The notes beneath the pieces were generated by a model, which worked only from the letters and a program-made list of their open reading frames with translations, did not search any database and had not been told where the DNA came from. Positions 17,559 through 26,032 of a stretch of DNA of 36,486 nt are shown piece after piece. A program made the position numbers and the translations under genes. Source of the stretch: Prochlorococcus sp. AG-347-I04 (lineage in GTDB: Bacteria; Cyanobacteriota; Cyanobacteriia; PCC-6307; Cyanobiaceae); NCBI GenBank assembly GCA_003281625.1, contig QCBL01000013.1:1-36486 (forward strand), read 5' to 3'. The stretch's first letter is position 1. Every line of letters begins with the position of its first letter.

Positions 17559-18530
17559 ATGGAAAGTTTATATTGTTCCCCAAAAACTGGGCTACCCATA
17601 AAAAAAATTGGTGATAATTTTATTTCCGAATCCGGGGATGAAAAATTCCCCATAGTTAATGAAATCCCAAGATTTTGTCTGGCAAAAAATTACAGCAAAA
17701 ACTTTGGCTTTCAATGGCAAAAATTTGATACAACTCAGCTTGATAAAAATAATAATTTAAAATTTTCTGAAAATCGATTTTATGGATCTACTCAATGGAA
17801 TCCAAAAGTAATTTCTAAACAAAATGTTTTAGAAGTAGGAAGTGGAGCTGGTAGATTTTCTGAAGTTTTTTTAAAAACCACAACGGGTATTCTTCATAGT
17901 ATTGATTATTCAAATGCTGTTGAAGTAAATCTTAAAAATAACTATAAATACAAAAATAGATTAGCAATCTCTCAAGCATCAATTTACGAAATGCCTTTTC
18001 CTGATTCTACATTTGATAAAGTTTTTTGCTTTGGCGTATTGCAACACACTCCCTCGTTTAAAAAGTCTGTAGTTGCACTTATTCAAAAAGCTAAGAAGGG
18101 AGGAGAAATTGTCGTTGATTTTTATCCTATAAAAGGGTGGTATACAAAAATCCATTCGAAATATATACTTAGACCATTAACTAAAAGGTTGCCAAATAAA
18201 ATTTTACTTAAATTGATATCTATTAATGTAGGTTGGATGATAATAGTTTTTGATTTTCTTTGTTCTTTGAAATTAAAATTCCTGACAAGATTTATCCCAA
18301 TTACTGATATCTCAAATTTCCCAAAACAGTTAACTAGGAAACAAAGAAAAGAATGGGCAATAATGGATACTTTTGACGGATTCTCCCCAGAATATGATAA
18401 TCCTATGAGGATTAAAGATGTAAAAAAAATATTTGCTGAAAATGGCTGTGGTATTAATTTCGCTGGGGTAATAAATTATGAAGGTGGTTCTTCAGCAGTC
18501 GTTAAGGTTACTAAATTAAAAGATCAATAA
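17559..18530 (+). CDS. SAM-dependent methyltransferase, class I, with Trm112-like N-terminus
   Basis: A 323-residue protein. Residues 1-40 look like a short Trm112-like module (one Cys at 6, G-L-P-I near 11-14, P-I-V-N-E-I-P-R-F at 31-39), a common prefix on methyltransferases in polysaccharide clusters. The Rossmann fold follows with L-E-V-G-S-G-A-G-R-F (91-100), S-I-D-Y-S near 115-119, and a C-F-G-V-L-Q-H-T-P motif IV/post-IV region. The C-terminal third contains one hydrophobic stretch. It probably methylates a sugar, lipid carrier or small molecule in the cytoplasm, but the acceptor is not identifiable. It is divergent from galE (149-bp gap) and converges on the deacetylase gene. Confidence 0.8.
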   Translation: MESLYCSPKTGLPIKKIGDNFISESGDEKFPIVNEIPRFCLAKNYSKNFGFQWQKFDTTQLDKNNNLKFSENRFYGSTQWNPKVISKQNVLEVGSGAGRFSEVFLKTTTGILHSIDYSNAVEVNLKNNYKYKNRLAISQASIYEMPFPDSTFDKVFCFGVLQHTPSFKKSVVALIQKAKKGGEIVVDFYPIKGWYTKIHSKYILRPLTKRLPNKILLKLISINVGWMIIVFDFLCSLKLKFLTRFIPITDISNFPKQLTRKQRKEWAIMDTFDGFSPEYDNPMRIKDVKKIFAENGCGINFAGVINYEGGSSAVVKVTKLKDQ

Positions 18531-18591
18531 TTTTTTATAAGCGAAACATGAAATAAACATTACTTTAAATTTTATTCGATTACTTTAAGAT

Positions 18592-19440
18592 TTAAAGATC
18601 ACGATAAGTTATCAATTCATAAGATTTAAAAATGTTTTTTTTGGATAGAATATTCATCTCAGCTTGTGACTTATTAAAAAAGTCCATTTTCTTATTATAT
18701 TTATCCGAATAAAATTCGACTAATTCCTTAGATTCTTTAAAGGTGTGTACCATCAATTCATGAAAATTAGATTTAGAGCTCTCAATTAACTCAAAATAAT
18801 CATTTTCAGTAGGCATTTGGAATGGATGAAAATCAAATATTGAATTGAATGATTTATTGAACCTAACAGAAATTTTATTAGCGTATTCCATATTTTCTAG
18901 AGCTGCATAATTAAGAATAAATTGTTTAAACCTTTTGTTATAATTTAGACTTCCTTTTTTTCTTCTAATAACTTGAGGGAAGGCTATTCTAACTGGGATA
19001 TTTAGTTCTTTTGCAAAGTCAGCGACTATTTTGAAAATCTTAGGATTCATATGCATATGTTGATGGCTATCTATATGTGTAATAAATATTCCCGAATTTA
19101 TTAAATATTCATATTGACTTATAAGTTCTAATCTAATATCACTTAAGTTAATAGCCATTGAGTATAAGCTTAAATTCAAAGGTAATCTCCCTAGAAACTT
19201 TCCCTCTAGGTTGGTAATAGAAGAAATACCAGACATTGCTTTGCCTTCAGTTAAATTAAAATGCAAGCCAACCCCTAACTTGGGATATCTTTTAGCTAAT
19301 CCTATAGCGTGATTAGTTCCTGGGGTATTCACCATTAAGGATGCACTACTAATATTTCCAAGGAGAAAAATATTTAAAATTTCCTCAGAAATTTCTTTTG
19401 TTAATCCAAAGTCATCTGCATTTACTATTAATTTTTTCAT
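18592..19440 (-). CDS. YdjC/ChbG-family carbohydrate deacetylase
   Basis: A 282-residue protein of the YdjC fold, which hydrolyses N-acetyl groups from sugars with a metal ion. Metal and catalytic motifs: N-A-D-D-F-G (7-12, D9 and D10), H60 in G-L-H-F-N-L-T-E-G, and D124-S-H-Q-H-M-H130. A late E-L-M-V-H-T-F segment completes the site. Related proteins include ChbG (chitooligosaccharide deacetylase) and HpnK of hopanoid clusters. Here the setting suggests an N-acetylhexosamine in a lipid-linked glycan or nucleotide sugar. No signal peptide, so a cytoplasmic reaction. Its ATG shares one base with the TAA of the upstream methyltransferase gene (TAATG), so the two are probably coupled. Substrate is inferred only. 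Confidence 0.82.
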   Translation of the reverse strand: MKKLIVNADDFGLTKEISEEILNIFLLGNISSASLMVNTPGTNHAIGLAKRYPKLGVGLHFNLTEGKAMSGISSITNLEGKFLGRLPLNLSLYSMAINLSDIRLELISQYEYLINSGIFITHIDSHQHMHMNPKIFKIVADFAKELNIPVRIAFPQVIRRKKGSLNYNKRFKQFILNYAALENMEYANKISVRFNKSFNSIFDFHPFQMPTENDYFELIESSKSNFHELMVHTFKESKELVEFYSDKYNKKMDFFNKSQAEMNILSKKNIFKSYELITYRDL

Positions 19441-20291
19441 TAGGGCTTAGATCCCCTTATTATTAAATGTCCTGAGAATTTCTTATAAAAGCCTTTAAAA
19501 TTTTGCTTCTTATTAAATTTCTCAACGAATAATGTAATTACTCTCCCTATGATTGGTCCAAATTTATATGCAATCCTAATTGGAGCAAACATCCTCCCTT
19601 TTGAATTAATTTTTTTAAAACCTAATTTTTTTAGATTTATTTCTTCTTTATTGGGAAAAGTAAAATAACAATTATGATAATTTTTACCAATTCCTAAATA
19701 ACAGTTTTTAACAAAGTGATAATAAAAATAATAAAAATCAATTGCCCATTTATTCACATGAGTAGCATTAAAAAAACTTTCTGGTTTTAAAACCCTATAA
19801 ATTTCTTCATAAGTCTGCAAAACATCTTTTTTATTTAGATATCTTAAAACCTCAATCGATACAACATAGTCAAAAGTATTATTTTTAAAAGGAAGTTCTG
19901 CTGAGATGCCTTCAACAAATTCAATTTCGGGGAAATTATTTTTAGCGAAATTTAACATTTTTTTTGAAGGATCCAAACCTATAACTTCATGTCCAAGATC
20001 TTTAATGAATTTACTTAAATGACCAGTTCCGCATCCTAAATCAAGTACTGTTGAATTTGGTTTAAGTTTTCTTAAATCGCCTTTTACCTCTTCAAAAATT
20101 TTATATCTGCCATATATGAATTCATCAGTTAACCTTCCTAATTTGTAGTTTACATATCTTCCTTGAAAAATACCGCTATCAATATCATGTCTTTTTTCTG
20201 CCAATATCCTATCTTCTAATTGTCTACTTTTCGAAAGTTTTTCATTCTTGGTTTTATTATTTTTTGAAAAGAATTTAAGATTTATTATCAT
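19440..20291 (-). CDS. SAM-dependent methyltransferase, class I
   Basis: A 283-residue Rossmann methyltransferase. SAM motif V-L-D-L-G-C-G-T-G (82-90), second acidic residue in V-I-G-L-D-P-S, then S-A-E-L-P-F and F-D-Y-V-V-S-I-E-V-L as motifs III-IV. A Y/F-rich segment near 175-192 may contact a lipid or the membrane. The family (Methyltransf_11-like) covers ubiquinone/menaquinone, sugar and lipid methyltransferases; the substrate is not decidable. It lies 20 bp downstream of the disrupted DUF218 gene and overlaps the deacetylase gene by one base, forming a three-gene minus-strand unit. Confidence 0.8.
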   Translation of the reverse strand: MIINLKFFSKNNKTKNEKLSKSRQLEDRILAEKRHDIDSGIFQGRYVNYKLGRLTDEFIYGRYKIFEEVKGDLRKLKPNSTVLDLGCGTGHLSKFIKDLGHEVIGLDPSKKMLNFAKNNFPEIEFVEGISAELPFKNNTFDYVVSIEVLRYLNKKDVLQTYEEIYRVLKPESFFNATHVNKWAIDFYYFYYHFVKNCYLGIGKNYHNCYFTFPNKEEINLKKLGFKKINSKGRMFAPIRIAYKFGPIIGRVITLFVEKFNKKQNFKGFYKKFSGHLIIRGSKP

Positions 20292-20311
20292 TAATTTGAT
20301 GTTTTCTAATT

Positions 20312-21137
20312 CTAGAATATCCTATAAAATGCCCTCCCAAAAATCTCTCTTAATCCAATCGAAAAAGAATGAAGACTTGAAGAATTAGGAACCCAAAGAT
20401 GCGGATTCTTGAAAGAGCTTAATCGATATTTGAAATTAGATTTAAAATCTACTGGAAAAGGCTTAACTATTAACCCTCTTCTACTAAAGAGAGTTTCAGC
20501 TCTCTTCATATGAAATGCACTTGTAACAAGGAATATTGTATTACTTTTTTTGGGGGAAATCTTTTTCAAAAGGTTTTCAACCTCTATAGCCTCCTGATAA
20601 GTATTATTAGCTTTGTTAGTTATAAAAATAGAACTAGAAGGGATTCCAAAAGAAATTGCATCTTTCTTATTTAATTGTCCCTCAATAGGAGAATTTGAAT
20701 AGAAAGGACTATATCCTCCAGTAAAAATTAATTTTTGAGATTTCTTTTTTTTATATAGTTGAACACCTGCAAAAAATCTGTCTGGATCTTTCCATTCAAC
20801 AATTTTACTTCTATTTATTAAATACTCTCTAGTACCACTTAGAACAACAATCGCATCAGCTTGATCAACATCAGACTCATCTAATCTTACATAAGGACTC
20901 TCTACATATCTGGTTAAATACTCTGAAGTAATCCCTAAACTAGAAAATAAAAGAGTTGCAATACCAAAAGTGATAAAATAATTAGATTTGCGAATAATTC
21001 CAATTATTAATAATAATAGAGGACCTGATGGAGGTAAAATTATTAAAGGTAAAAGCTTACTAAAAAAATACAGATGTTTTAAAAAATAATTTAAATTATA
21101 GATAATAATTTAAATTATTCAATGAATATAAGGTCAT
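20312..21137 (-). pseudogene. DUF218 (YdcF/ElyC-like) membrane protein, start knocked out of frame by a 19-bp duplication
   Basis: A frame open from 21109 to the TAG at 20312 encodes a complete DUF218 protein: two hydrophobic N-terminal helices (beginning K-L-L-P-L-I-I-L-P-P), A-D-A-I-V-V-L-S-G-T, F-T-G-G-Y, N-T-Y-Q-E-A and V-T-S-A-F-H-M-K-R-A near the end. That frame has no ATG, GTG or TTG until 20569, so only an 85-residue tail would normally be predicted. An ATG at 21137 is in another frame and stops after 13 codons. Between lies a 19-bp tandem duplication; deleting one copy joins this ATG exactly in frame, giving 268 residues beginning M-T-L-Y-S-L-N-N-L-N-Y-F-L-K. DUF218 proteins (ElyC, SanA, YdcF) are linked to envelope and lipid-carrier integrity. 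A CTG at 21073 could be a weak alternative start. Confidence 0.82.
21086..21123. repeat. 19-bp tandem duplication, each copy with a 14-bp perfect palindrome
   Basis: ATAATTTAAATTAT occurs at 21086-21099 and again at 21105-21118, in units 19 bp apart (21086-21104 and 21105-21123). Each 14-mer is its own reverse complement; the second extends to 16 bp (21104-21119). They sit in the divergent space between the DUF218 and wecA genes. The 19-bp step is not a multiple of three and accounts for the frame loss of the DUF218 start. Confidence 0.85.
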
Positions 21138-21183
21138 TATTTACTTCAAGATACTTCCCAATAACTCAAATTAATTAAAAAAA

Positions 21184-22128
21184 ATGAATATAATTAGCTT
21201 TTTAACATCTATATTAATAACTCTAACTACGGTTCCTTTAATAAAAAAATATTTTCAAAATTCAGGAATTTTTGATACTCCTGACATTAGAAGTCAACAC
21301 TCTAAACCAATTGTAAGGGTAGGTGGCATAGCAATTTTTGCAAGTTTTATTATTACTTTTTTAATCAATCTGCTTATAGGTAATTTTAATTTATTTGAAA
21401 TCTCACAAATTCATATTTTATATTCAATTGTTGTAATCTCTTCATTTTTCTTTCTCATCGGATTAACAGATGATCTTGTTAATTTATCTCCTTTTTTAAG
21501 ACTAGGTTTTCAGTTTTCTTCAGCCTCAATTATATGGTTCATGAACATAAGAATAGATTTTGTAAATTTTCTTTGGTTTAAGAACTTAGAATTGCCAGTC
21601 TTAATAAGTTTTTTAATCACTATTTTCTGGATAGTAGCTATTACTAATGCAATTAACTGGTTTGATGGTCTAGATGGATTATCCGCTGGAATAATATTTA
21701 TATATTTAATTTTCCTAGGTCAACAAAGCATGGTTTATGAACAAACTATCATAGGATTATTATCTTTTATTGTTGCGGGAAGTTGTTTTGCTTTCCTTAA
21801 TTATAACTATTATCCAGCAAAGATAATAATGGGAGATGGGGGTTCAAATTTTCTAGGATTTATATTATCTATTATATCCATCTTAGCCTTTAAAAATATA
21901 GATGGAATTATTGCACTAAACCAATCATTGATAGTTGTTTCATTACCAGTTTTTGATATGTTGTACGTTATTTTAAAAAGAATTAATTTGGGAAAATCTC
22001 CTTTTTATCCTGATAGGAATCACTTACATCATCGTTTGTTAAATGCTGGATTTAGTCATCAAAAGACAGTTTATTTTATATATGCACTTGCAGTTTTAAC
22101 GATAGTCATCATAAAAACTTTTTTATAA
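21184..22128 (+). CDS. wecA: WecA/MraY-family polyprenyl-phosphate sugar-1-phosphate transferase
   Basis: A 314-residue integral membrane enzyme with about ten or eleven transmembrane helices. Conserved cytoplasmic-loop residues: D-D at 96-97 (G-L-T-D-D), N-W-F-D-G-L-D-G (158-165, aspartates 161 and 164), M-G-D-G-G-S (216-221), and N-H-L-H-H-R-L-L at 279-286, the histidine-rich loop of GlcNAc/amino-sugar transferases of the WecA type. The family transfers HexNAc-1-phosphate from a UDP-sugar to undecaprenyl phosphate, starting O-antigen or similar glycans at the inner membrane. WbcO/WbpL homologues that use UDP-FucNAc or QuiNAc are close, so the sugar is uncertain. ATG start. Its 3' end overlaps the convergent GT4 gene by six bases. 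Confidence 0.9.
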   Translation: MNIISFLTSILITLTTVPLIKKYFQNSGIFDTPDIRSQHSKPIVRVGGIAIFASFIITFLINLLIGNFNLFEISQIHILYSIVVISSFFFLIGLTDDLVNLSPFLRLGFQFSSASIIWFMNIRIDFVNFLWFKNLELPVLISFLITIFWIVAITNAINWFDGLDGLSAGIIFIYLIFLGQQSMVYEQTIIGLLSFIVAGSCFAFLNYNYYPAKIIMGDGGSNFLGFILSIISILAFKNIDGIIALNQSLIVVSLPVFDMLYVILKRINLGKSPFYPDRNHLHHRLLNAGFSHQKTVYFIYALAVLTIVIIKTFL

Positions 22129-23271
22129 TTGTTTTCTAAAAATATCTTCATATAAATCTAGGGTTAATTTATTTATTTTAGATAATTTAAATTTGGTTAT
22201 TGCATTTTTTCTCGCTGCAATACCCAATTTCAAGGCAAATTCTTGATTATTCAAGAGATATTGAATTGATTGCTTAAGAGCGTTTACATCCTTTGCTGGG
22301 ACAAGAATGCCATTTTTAAAATGAGTTATAACATCTTTACAGCCAGGTACATCCGTAGTTACTATCGCACATTGCATTGAAGAAGCTTCAATCAAAGATT
22401 TTGAGAGTCCTTCCCTCCAAGAAGGTAAAACAACAATATCAACAGACTCATAAATATCTCTCATATTATTAATGTGTCCTAAAATAGATATATTTTTGTT
22501 TAATTTAATTCTTCTAAGATAATTTTCAGAAATACAACTATTGTTTCCAAAATCTACTAATCCTGCAAAAATAAGTTTAAATAAATAATTTTCATCCCAA
22601 AGTAGATTACAAGCTTCTAATAATTCATTGAATCCTTTTTCTTGAATTAATCGAGCAGGGAATAAAATTTTTGGCGGGTTACTAAATTTTTCTCTTTTCT
22701 CCTTAATTTTAAAGAAATCTGTATCTACTCCAGATCCTGGAATCAATATAGATTTCCTAATATTTCTATTTGAAAGAAGTTCAAGTTCATTCAAATCAGA
22801 TTTGTTTTGGACGATTGTTACACATCTTTTTTCTGACAAAACTCTCTTATATAAAGCTAAAATAAAATTTTTTAATATTGCGAGATGCTTTTCTCTCATG
22901 AAGTATACTGGGCCTAATCCAGTAAAAGCATTAATAACAGTTTTTATGTTAATTATTCTTGCTGCAATTGTTCCATAAACAATTGACTTTATGGTAAAGT
23001 GATGCACTAAATTAGGTTTAATCTTTGCATACACATAAATAAGGTGCATTATTGACAATAATGCACTTAATGGGTTGAGAGATTTCCTATTAAGGTGCCA
23101 ATTTATTACTTTAATTCCTCTATTTTCGAAATCCCTAGTATGTTTATCAAATGGGGCAACTAAATAAACTTTATATTCATTTTGAATTAATTCATCAATC
23201 AATTTTTTTTTAAAATTATATAAATACCAAGAAGTATTTGAGAGAAGCAACACTACTTTATTAACTTTCAT
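22123..23271 (-). CDS. Glycosyltransferase family 4 (PglA/WbpU-type)
   Basis: A 382-residue GT-B enzyme. N-terminal L-L-S-N-T-S-W-Y-L-Y-N-F-K (9-21) and N-P-L-S-A-L with H-H-F-T-I-K-S-I-V-Y-G-T are characteristic of a GT4 branch that adds HexNAc or deoxy-HexNAc as the second residue on a lipid-linked starter sugar. The C-terminal domain has F-P-A-R-L-I-Q-E-K-G-F and W-R-E-G-L-S-K-S-L-I-E-A-S with D-V-P-G-C, the donor-binding E-x7-E segment. ATG start. Being next to wecA, it is a good candidate for adding the sugar after the WecA product. Convergent six-base overlap with wecA, divergent from the second ABC exporter. Confidence 0.86.
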   Translation of the reverse strand: MKVNKVVLLLSNTSWYLYNFKKKLIDELIQNEYKVYLVAPFDKHTRDFENRGIKVINWHLNRKSLNPLSALLSIMHLIYVYAKIKPNLVHHFTIKSIVYGTIAARIINIKTVINAFTGLGPVYFMREKHLAILKNFILALYKRVLSEKRCVTIVQNKSDLNELELLSNRNIRKSILIPGSGVDTDFFKIKEKREKFSNPPKILFPARLIQEKGFNELLEACNLLWDENYLFKLIFAGLVDFGNNSCISENYLRRIKLNKNISILGHINNMRDIYESVDIVVLPSWREGLSKSLIEASSMQCAIVTTDVPGCKDVITHFKNGILVPAKDVNALKQSIQYLLNNQEFALKLGIAARKNAITKFKLSKINKLTLDLYEDIFRKQL

Positions 23272-23414
23272 ATATATGCAAAATGCACCTATAATTTTTC
23301 TTTAATTATGATAAATTGAGTTCAAAAATAAGCAATTATATTGTTGTATAATTAAAAATTTTTCATATTGATAGGACAACAAATCGATACTAAAATCAAG
23401 AAAAATGAAAGTGT

Positions 23415-25130
23415 ATGAATACAATATTTTACAAAATATTTAGAATAATAAATACTAATAAAAAGTCACAAATAATTTTATTAGTTGCATGGATGGTGTT
23501 AAGTAGTTTTGCGGAATTAATAAGCATTGCAATTTTCATACCCTTCATATCAATCCTTCTTGGCAATGCAGCATTAGAAGGCAATAAAATATATGAAATA
23601 TTTAACTCGATCTTTGGCAATAATTTACTTTTATCAATGATAGTAATTACTATCTTGACAACAATTATTGCTTGCATTGTAAGACTTTTAAGTATCAGAT
23701 GGAGTATTAATACAGCGGGGGATATAAGTAACGAATTAGTTTATAAGGCATATTATTCTCTCCTAAACAAAGACTTTAACTTCCTTTTACAACAAGATAA
23801 AAGTAAACTCATTTCTACGATTCATACGAACGGAAATATTTCTTTTATTGATGGAATTCACCCTATATTGACTTTCTTAGATAGTATTTGTTTTACTTCA
23901 ATAATAGGTATCTCATTACTTATATTTAACTGGAAGGCATTACTAATAGTTTCATCTTTTTTACTCATAATCTATAAATTTTACACTGTAAGGACAAAAA
24001 AAATTCTTGATATAGAAAGTCGAAAGCAGGTAGAACTTAATACAGAATCTATCAATCGACTTGAAGTTGAATTAAATTCAATTGAATATATTCAATTAGG
24101 TAATTTACAAAAACAATGCTCATCAAATTATAGAAAAATTGATAAGGAACTTAAATCTAGTTGGTCAAACTATATGATATCAGCTAGATATCCAAGAGTT
24201 TTTATTGAATATTTGTGTTTATTAGCACTAATTTGTATTTCATTAATACTATTTATAAAAGGAGATATTCAAAAAACTTTACCAATCCTGGCAGCCTCGG
24301 GCCTATTAGCCCAAAAACTATTTCCTATAATACAGAAGTCTTTTGAATCATGGGCAACCCTTCGTAATACAAAAGAAAGCTTGGAAACACTTCTTGATTT
24401 AATAGAACCTATTGATGAAAGTTACTCAACGAAAACTTTTGATTTAAAAAAAATTGATTTTTCGGAAATAAAATTCAATAACGTTAGTTTTTCTTATGTG
24501 AATAGTAGTGAAATTCTTCAAAATATAAATTTGAACATTAAGAAAGGAGAACGTATTGCAATAATGGGAATTTCAGGTAGTGGTAAATCTACTTTAATGA
24601 GACTGATATGTGGTCTACTTGTACCTTCAGAAGGGGAAATTCTCGTCAATAAAAATATTATTAATAAAACTAAAAACATTAAACATACACTTAATTGGAT
24701 GAGATCAATAGGTTATGTTCCTCAGAAAATAAATCTTACTGGTAAAACACTTAGAGAAAATATTACTTTTGGGGATCAAGATAATTCAGAAGCAGATCTT
24801 TCAATTGAAGAAATTATAAAAATTACATGCCTGGAGGAACTTGTCAAAAGGTGCGATGGCCTTGATAAGGAAATTTTTCAGAGTTCATTTCTTTTAAGTG
24901 GGGGAGAAAACCAAAGATTAGCAATTGCAAGAGCTATTTATAAAAATCCAAAATTCTTACTTATGGATGAACCAACCTCAGCACTAGACTCTAAGACACA
25001 AACAAAAATTTTGAAAAATATTTTTAAAATGAAAAATATTACATGCGTTGTTATTACCCACAGATTAGAGAATAAAGAATTATTTGACAAAGTAATAACT
25101 ATTGAAAAGGGTAATATTTTAGAAATTTAG
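23415..25130 (+). CDS. ABC exporter, fused membrane and ATPase domains (PglK-like), second copy
   Basis: A 571-residue half-transporter paralogous to the one at 3271-5061: both share the S-F-A-E-[ML]-I-S opening of helix 1 and a T-L-P-[IL]-L-x-A stretch with S-[FY]-x-[SA]-W-A-T before the ATPase. Six hydrophobic segments lie in 1-285. ATPase motifs: Walker A G-I-S-G-S-G-K-S-T (385-393), Q-loop V-P-Q-K (445-448), signature L-S-G-G-E (494-498, Glu in place of the usual Gln), Walker B F-L-L-M-D-E (514-519) and switch His549. Probable role: flipping a polyprenyl-linked glycan to the periplasm, alone or as a heterodimer with the paralogue. ATG start; a 12-codon frame beginning at 23405 overlaps it. 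It begins the long plus-strand block. Confidence 0.87.
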   Translation: MNTIFYKIFRIINTNKKSQIILLVAWMVLSSFAELISIAIFIPFISILLGNAALEGNKIYEIFNSIFGNNLLLSMIVITILTTIIACIVRLLSIRWSINTAGDISNELVYKAYYSLLNKDFNFLLQQDKSKLISTIHTNGNISFIDGIHPILTFLDSICFTSIIGISLLIFNWKALLIVSSFLLIIYKFYTVRTKKILDIESRKQVELNTESINRLEVELNSIEYIQLGNLQKQCSSNYRKIDKELKSSWSNYMISARYPRVFIEYLCLLALICISLILFIKGDIQKTLPILAASGLLAQKLFPIIQKSFESWATLRNTKESLETLLDLIEPIDESYSTKTFDLKKIDFSEIKFNNVSFSYVNSSEILQNINLNIKKGERIAIMGISGSGKSTLMRLICGLLVPSEGEILVNKNIINKTKNIKHTLNWMRSIGYVPQKINLTGKTLRENITFGDQDNSEADLSIEEIIKITCLEELVKRCDGLDKEIFQSSFLLSGGENQRLAIARAIYKNPKFLLMDEPTSALDSKTQTKILKNIFKMKNITCVVITHRLENKELFDKVITIEKGNILEI

Positions 25131-25249
25131 ATTAAAAAAGAACTTTAATATAATGTATGAAATTAGCAAACAATCTATATAGCTCGATATGAACCATTAA
25201 CCTCACAGATGTATAATTTACCTAATTATTTAATATGTGAACCTAATAT

Positions 25250-26032
25250 ATGAAAGTAGTTATACTTGCGGGTGGATTAGGTACAAGGATTTCCGAAGAG
25301 ACTCACCTAAAACCTAAACCAATGATTGAAATAGGTGGCAAACCAATCCTTTGGCACATAATGAAAATTTATTCATTTTTCGGTTTCAAAGAATTTATAA
25401 TTTGCTGTGGTTATAAAGGCTATTTAATTAAGGAGTACTTTGCAAATTATTCATTACATATGAGTGACGTTACTCTTGATATGGAGAACAATAGTATAGA
25501 AATTCATCAGAAGAATGTAGAGCCTTGGAAAGTAACTTTAATAAATACAGGAGAAGACTCCCAAACGGGCGGAAGGTTAAAGTTAGTTTATGATTATGTA
25601 AAAGATGAAGAAAGTTTTTGCTTTACTTATGGAGATGGATTATCAAATATAAATATTGATAAACTTGTAAGATTTCATAATTCCCATAATAAACTTGCCA
25701 CTGTCACTGCAGTACATCCAGTACCAAGGTACGGCTCCTTAGAACTCAAGGCTAATATTGTGAAAAGTTTTGCCGAAAAACCTAATTCTGAAGGGGGACT
25801 AATTAATGGCGGTTTTTTTGTCTTAAGACCTAAAGTAATTTCTTTTATTGAAGATATATATACTTCATGGGAAGAGAGCGTTCTTCCAAAACTAGTTGAA
25901 ATTGATCAATTAATGGCGTATGAACATCAAGGGTTTTGGCGTCCTATGGATACTTTAAGAGATAAAAAACAATTAGAGGATCTTTGGGTAAAGGGAAATC
26001 CTCCTTGGAAATTATGGGGAAATAATGTTTAA
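25250..26032 (+). CDS. rfbF: Glucose-1-phosphate cytidylyltransferase
   Basis: A 260-residue nucleotidyltransferase that makes CDP-glucose. The signature L-A-G-G-L-G-T-R-I (6-14) with K-P-K-P-M-I-E-I-G-G-K-P-I is specific to RfbF. Other family marks are D-T-L-R-D-K near the end, W-R-P-M-D preceding it, and T-G-E-D-S-Q-T-G-G-R-L-K in the middle. Length is normal. ATG start at 25250; it overlaps rfbG by eight bases. First enzyme of a CDP-sugar pathway encoded by this and the next four genes. A perfect TATAAT at 25212-25217 precedes it but lacks a clear -35. Confidence 0.94.
   Translation: MKVVILAGGLGTRISEETHLKPKPMIEIGGKPILWHIMKIYSFFGFKEFIICCGYKGYLIKEYFANYSLHMSDVTLDMENNSIEIHQKNVEPWKVTLINTGEDSQTGGRLKLVYDYVKDEESFCFTYGDGLSNINIDKLVRFHNSHNKLATVTAVHPVPRYGSLELKANIVKSFAEKPNSEGGLINGGFFVLRPKVISFIEDIYTSWEESVLPKLVEIDQLMAYEHQGFWRPMDTLRDKKQLEDLWVKGNPPWKLWGNNV

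Noticed and set aside
23347..23352. Perfect TATAAT upstream of the second ABC exporter as a promoter.
   Set aside because: The nearest -35-like hexamer (TTGAGT, 23316-23321) is 25 bp away, too far; insufficient on its own in such A/T-rich DNA.
25212..25217. Perfect TATAAT before rfbF as a promoter.
   Set aside because: No acceptable -35 at 16-18 bp; mentioned in the gene entry only.
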